From Caldithrix sp. (GTDB taxonomy: Bacteria > Zhuqueibacterota > Zhuqueibacteria > Oceanimicrobiales > Oceanimicrobiaceae), in contig SMXE01000200.1 of NCBI GenBank assembly GCA_004357015.1, positions 1-7,755 on the forward strand: a stretch of DNA of 7,755 nt, in the 5' to 3' direction. Under the pieces are notes generated by a model. That model saw only the letters and a program-made list of their open reading frames with translations. It was not told the DNA's origin and did no database searches. The translations under genes and the position numbers were made by a program. Below, piece by piece: positions 5,846 through 7,755 of the stretch. How positions within the stretch are numbered: the stretch's first letter is position 1; each line of letters starts with the position of its first letter.

Positions 5846-7456
5846 ATGGCAAACATTTTCAAACCGCCATGTGATGAGGGTGTTATTCTGTCTGCGCCGG
5901 ATACCTCACCGTGTCTCAAAAAGCTTCAGCCATGGATCCTGGCGGCCACCATCATCGGTTCCAGCATGGCTTTTATTGATGGAACGGTTGTCAATCTGGC
6001 GCTGCCGGTGTTGCAGGCAGATTTAGGGGCAACGGTTACGGACCTCCAGTGGATTGTTGAAGCCTACGCGCTCTTTATCGCCGCTCTGATTCTGGTCGGC
6101 GGGTCATTGGGGGATCATTTCGGGCGGCGACGCATCTTTGCAAGTGGTGTTGCGCTGTTCGCGATGGCCTCGGTGTGGTGTGGTCTCGCGCCTGACATAG
6201 AGCAACTGATCGCCGCACGGGCGGTTCAGGGCATGGGCGGTGCGCTGCTGGTGCCGGGCAGTCTGGCGATTATCAGTGCGTCGTTCAGCGAGAAGCAGCG
6301 CGGAAAGGCGATCGGTACCTGGTCGGCCTTCGCCGCCATAACCGCGGCGCTGGGACCCGTGTTGGGCGGGTGGTTGATTGAAAATTTCTCCTGGCGCTGG
6401 ATCTTTTTCATCAACGTCCCCCTGGCGGTGATTGTACTTGGCATTCTGTTCCTGCGCGTGCCGGAGAGCCGTGACGAAGAAGGAGTTGGTAAACTGGATT
6501 GGAAGGGCGCAGGATTAGCGACTATAGGTCTAGGGAGTCTCGTTTATGGACTGGTTGAATCGGCCAACCTGAGCTTAGGCCACCCGTTAGTGCTCAGCGC
6601 CCTGGCCGTTGGCGTTATTGCGCTGCTGATGTTTCTCATTGTAGAAGGACGTAGCCCGGCGCCGATGATGCCGTTAAACCTGTTCCGCTCGCGATCCTTT
6701 GGTGGGGCAAATCTGCTAACGCTGTTATTGTACGCAGCCCTGAGCGGGTCTTTGTTCTTCGTTCCTTTCAATCTGATCCAGGTGCAGGGCTATTCAGCCA
6801 CAGCTGCTGGCGCAGCCTTTCTACCATTGATTCTTATCATGTTCCTGCTCTCGCGCTGGGCAGGGGGACTGGTAAACCGCTACGGGGCGAAACTCCCGCT
6901 GACGGTCGGGCCGGCCATCGCCGCAGGTGGGTTTGCCCTGTTTGCTGTGCCAGATATTGGGGGCAGTTACTGGACGACTTTCTTCCCAGCAGTTGTGGTG
7001 CTGGGCGTCGGCATGGCGGTTAGCGTGGCACCGCTGACAACGACGGTAATGGGAGCGGTGCAGGTCCGCCAGGCCGGTATCGCATCGGGCATCAACAATG
7101 CTGCCTCCCGAACGGCCGGGTTGCTCGCTATCGCGGTGTTTGGCATTATTATCCTGAACACTTTCAATCGAAGTCTCGATAACCACTTGACCATACTTCA
7201 AGTCCCCCCCGAGGTTCAGCAAACGGTTGACGAGCAACGAATTAAGCTGGCCGGGATAGAGGTTCCAGCAAATATTGACGCAGAATTGAAGGCTGCACTT
7301 GAGCGAGCCATCGCTGATTCCTACGTGGACAGTTTCCGTTTGATCATGTTCATCGCCACTGCTCTGGCGTTGCTGAGCGCGCTCACTGCGGGGCTGATGA
7401 TTGAAGGCCTGAAACCGGAACCGAAGTTAGCACCGGCAGATGCTGATGGGACTTGA
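5846..7456 (+). CDS. DHA2-family major facilitator multidrug exporter (EmrB/QacA type, 14 TM)
   Basis: The 536-residue protein is an inner-membrane proton antiporter that probably exports drugs or toxic metabolites; 14-helix DHA2 members are usually about 480-550 residues. Helix 1 holds motif D1-like MAFIDGTVVNLALPVL (about 41-56). Motif A, GGSLGDHFGRRR, is at about 85-96 between helices 2 and 3. RAVQGMGGALLVPGSLAII lies at about 125-143 (helix 4, motif B region). The antiporter motif C appears as GPVLGG at 170-175, followed by the 14-TM signature WRWIFFINVP at 183-192. After a long row of hydrophobic helices there is an extra-membrane stretch near residues 448-485 (EVQQTVDEQRIKLAGIEVPA) before the last helix, as in many DHA2 proteins. 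No EmrA-type membrane fusion protein or TetR regulator lies in the window. The gene looks richer in G+C than the acyl-CoA oxidase gene and may have a separate origin. The substrate cannot be predicted. Confidence 0.93.
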   Translation: MANIFKPPCDEGVILSAPDTSPCLKKLQPWILAATIIGSSMAFIDGTVVNLALPVLQADLGATVTDLQWIVEAYALFIAALILVGGSLGDHFGRRRIFASGVALFAMASVWCGLAPDIEQLIAARAVQGMGGALLVPGSLAIISASFSEKQRGKAIGTWSAFAAITAALGPVLGGWLIENFSWRWIFFINVPLAVIVLGILFLRVPESRDEEGVGKLDWKGAGLATIGLGSLVYGLVESANLSLGHPLVLSALAVGVIALLMFLIVEGRSPAPMMPLNLFRSRSFGGANLLTLLLYAALSGSLFFVPFNLIQVQGYSATAAGAAFLPLILIMFLLSRWAGGLVNRYGAKLPLTVGPAIAAGGFALFAVPDIGGSYWTTFFPAVVVLGVGMAVSVAPLTTTVMGAVQVRQAGIASGINNAASRTAGLLAIAVFGIIILNTFNRSLDNHLTILQVPPEVQQTVDEQRIKLAGIEVPANIDAELKAALERAIADSYVDSFRLIMFIATALALLSALTAGLMIEGLKPEPKLAPADADGT

Positions 7457-7504
7457 CTGGCTCATTTAAACGCCAATACCGGGGGGCTTGAAAGCCGGCG
7501 TGAT

Positions 7505-7523
7505 GGAAAATATAAATTTTTCC
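7505..7523 (+). other. AT-rich inverted repeat after the exporter gene
   Basis: GGAAAA (7505-7510) and TTTTCC (7518-7523) can form a 6-bp stem with a 7-base loop, 48 bp after the exporter stop. Just before it GGCTT and AAGCC form another weak hairpin. Neither is a convincing GC-rich stem plus T-run, so transcription may or may not end here. Confidence 0.3.
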
Positions 7524-7607
7524 TTGTACCAATAAAGAATTATTTCTATCATAGTTAGACAAACCTGCACCTCGATTATTTCACAAATTTTCCACAATTT
7601 TCGATAT

Positions 7608-7636
7608 TTTAAGTTATAAAAGGGAAAGTGTATACT
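7608..7636 (+). promoter_or_regulatory. Probable promoter of the kinase gene
   Basis: TATACT at 7631-7636 is one mismatch from the sigma-70 -10 consensus and lies in a strongly AT-rich region 18 bp before the start codon. The best -35 at a 17-bp spacing is TTTAAG (7608-7613), a poor match. Two near-identical elements, CACAAATTTTC (7582-7592) and CACAATTTTC (7593-7602), lie just upstream in tandem and could bind a regulator. If the promoter is right the leader is very short. Confidence 0.45.
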
Positions 7637-7654
7637 ATCCTATAGGAGAAGCTG

Positions 7655-7755
7655 ATGATTCCCGGTTATCTTATCTCTGAGGAAATTTTCAGGGGGAGAA
7701 AAAGAATCGTATATCGCGGAACGCGCGATGAAGACGACAAAGCTGTCATAATAAA
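7655..7755 (+). CDS. N-terminus of a probable Ser/Thr protein kinase of the multidomain sensor class (3' end outside window)
   Basis: ATG at 7655 follows AGGAGA (7644-7649) at 5 bases. The 33 visible codons begin MIPGYLISEEIFRGRKRIVY and continue RGTRDEDDKAVII. This resembles the start of the PknB-type kinase domain in large bacterial proteins that combine a Ser/Thr kinase, an AAA-type ATPase, a GAF domain and a histidine kinase; these typically open with a pattern like GYxIxExLYxGxxTxVYRGxRxxDxxPVVIK. The stretch from Phe12 to Tyr20 would be the glycine-rich loop region and the partial final codon (AA...) is where the ATP-binding lysine of VxIK would fall. Only the first beta strands are visible, so the full domain layout is inference. 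It lies about 200 bp after the exporter and appears to have its own promoter. Confidence 0.65.
   Translation, partial: MIPGYLISEEIFRGRKRIVYRGTRDEDDKAVII

Noticed and set aside
6821..7237. 138-codon minus-strand frame inside the exporter gene
   Set aside because: It is a shadow of a clear DHA2 transporter gene in G+C-rich DNA; its His/Arg-rich sequence has no recognisable domain.

Overview
The window looks like a piece of a Gram-negative, probably proteobacterial, chromosome. The coding density is moderate, all recognisable genes lie on the + strand, Shine-Dalgarno sites are clear, and the gene families (exported FGE-like enzyme, DoxX, YiiM-type MOSC protein, 14-TM DHA2 exporter, start of a large sensor-type Ser/Thr kinase) are common in Beta- and Gammaproteobacteria. 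A more precise placement (for example Nitrosomonadales) would be a guess; there is no rRNA, tRNA or other marker gene here.

Layout. (1) Positions 1-341 hold the 3' part of a small exported protein whose mature core is 16 copies of the tripeptide Asn-Pro-Cys. It is followed after only 10 bp by a gene (352-1362) for a membrane-anchored or secreted formylglycine-generating-enzyme (FGE/SUMF1) homologue that keeps both catalytic, copper-binding cysteines. This pair is the most interesting part of the window: an exported Cys-oxidising enzyme sits beside an exported protein that repeats Cys-Asn-Pro, which resembles the Cys-x-Pro core of the FGE recognition motif. (2) Positions 1559-1738 encode a 59-residue zinc-ribbon-like microprotein. 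(3) Positions 1739-2590 look like a gene graveyard: a truncated, frameshifted doxX remnant, a 16-bp inverted repeat, and the decayed 3' end of an aldehyde dehydrogenase gene whose last 45 codons are still clean. (4) Positions 2591-4960 encode a 789-residue acyl-CoA oxidase/dehydrogenase with an unusual N-terminal TerB-like helical domain, starting at TTG behind a strong Shine-Dalgarno site. (5) Positions 5075-5758 encode a YiiM-type MOSC protein, and 5846-7456 a DHA2 (EmrB/QacA-type) multidrug exporter. (6) An AT-rich intergenic region with a promoter-like TATACT leads into the first 33 codons of what looks like a PknB-type kinase of the large multidomain kinase/ATPase/histidine-kinase class; it runs off the window.

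The genes do not form one pathway. The NPC/FGE pair is probably one transcription unit. The acyl-CoA oxidase, MOSC protein and exporter are co-oriented with gaps of about 90-115 bp and could be co-transcribed, but no common function is evident. The exporter gene looks richer in G+C than the acyl-CoA oxidase gene, which together with the two pseudogenes suggests a region assembled and eroded over time.
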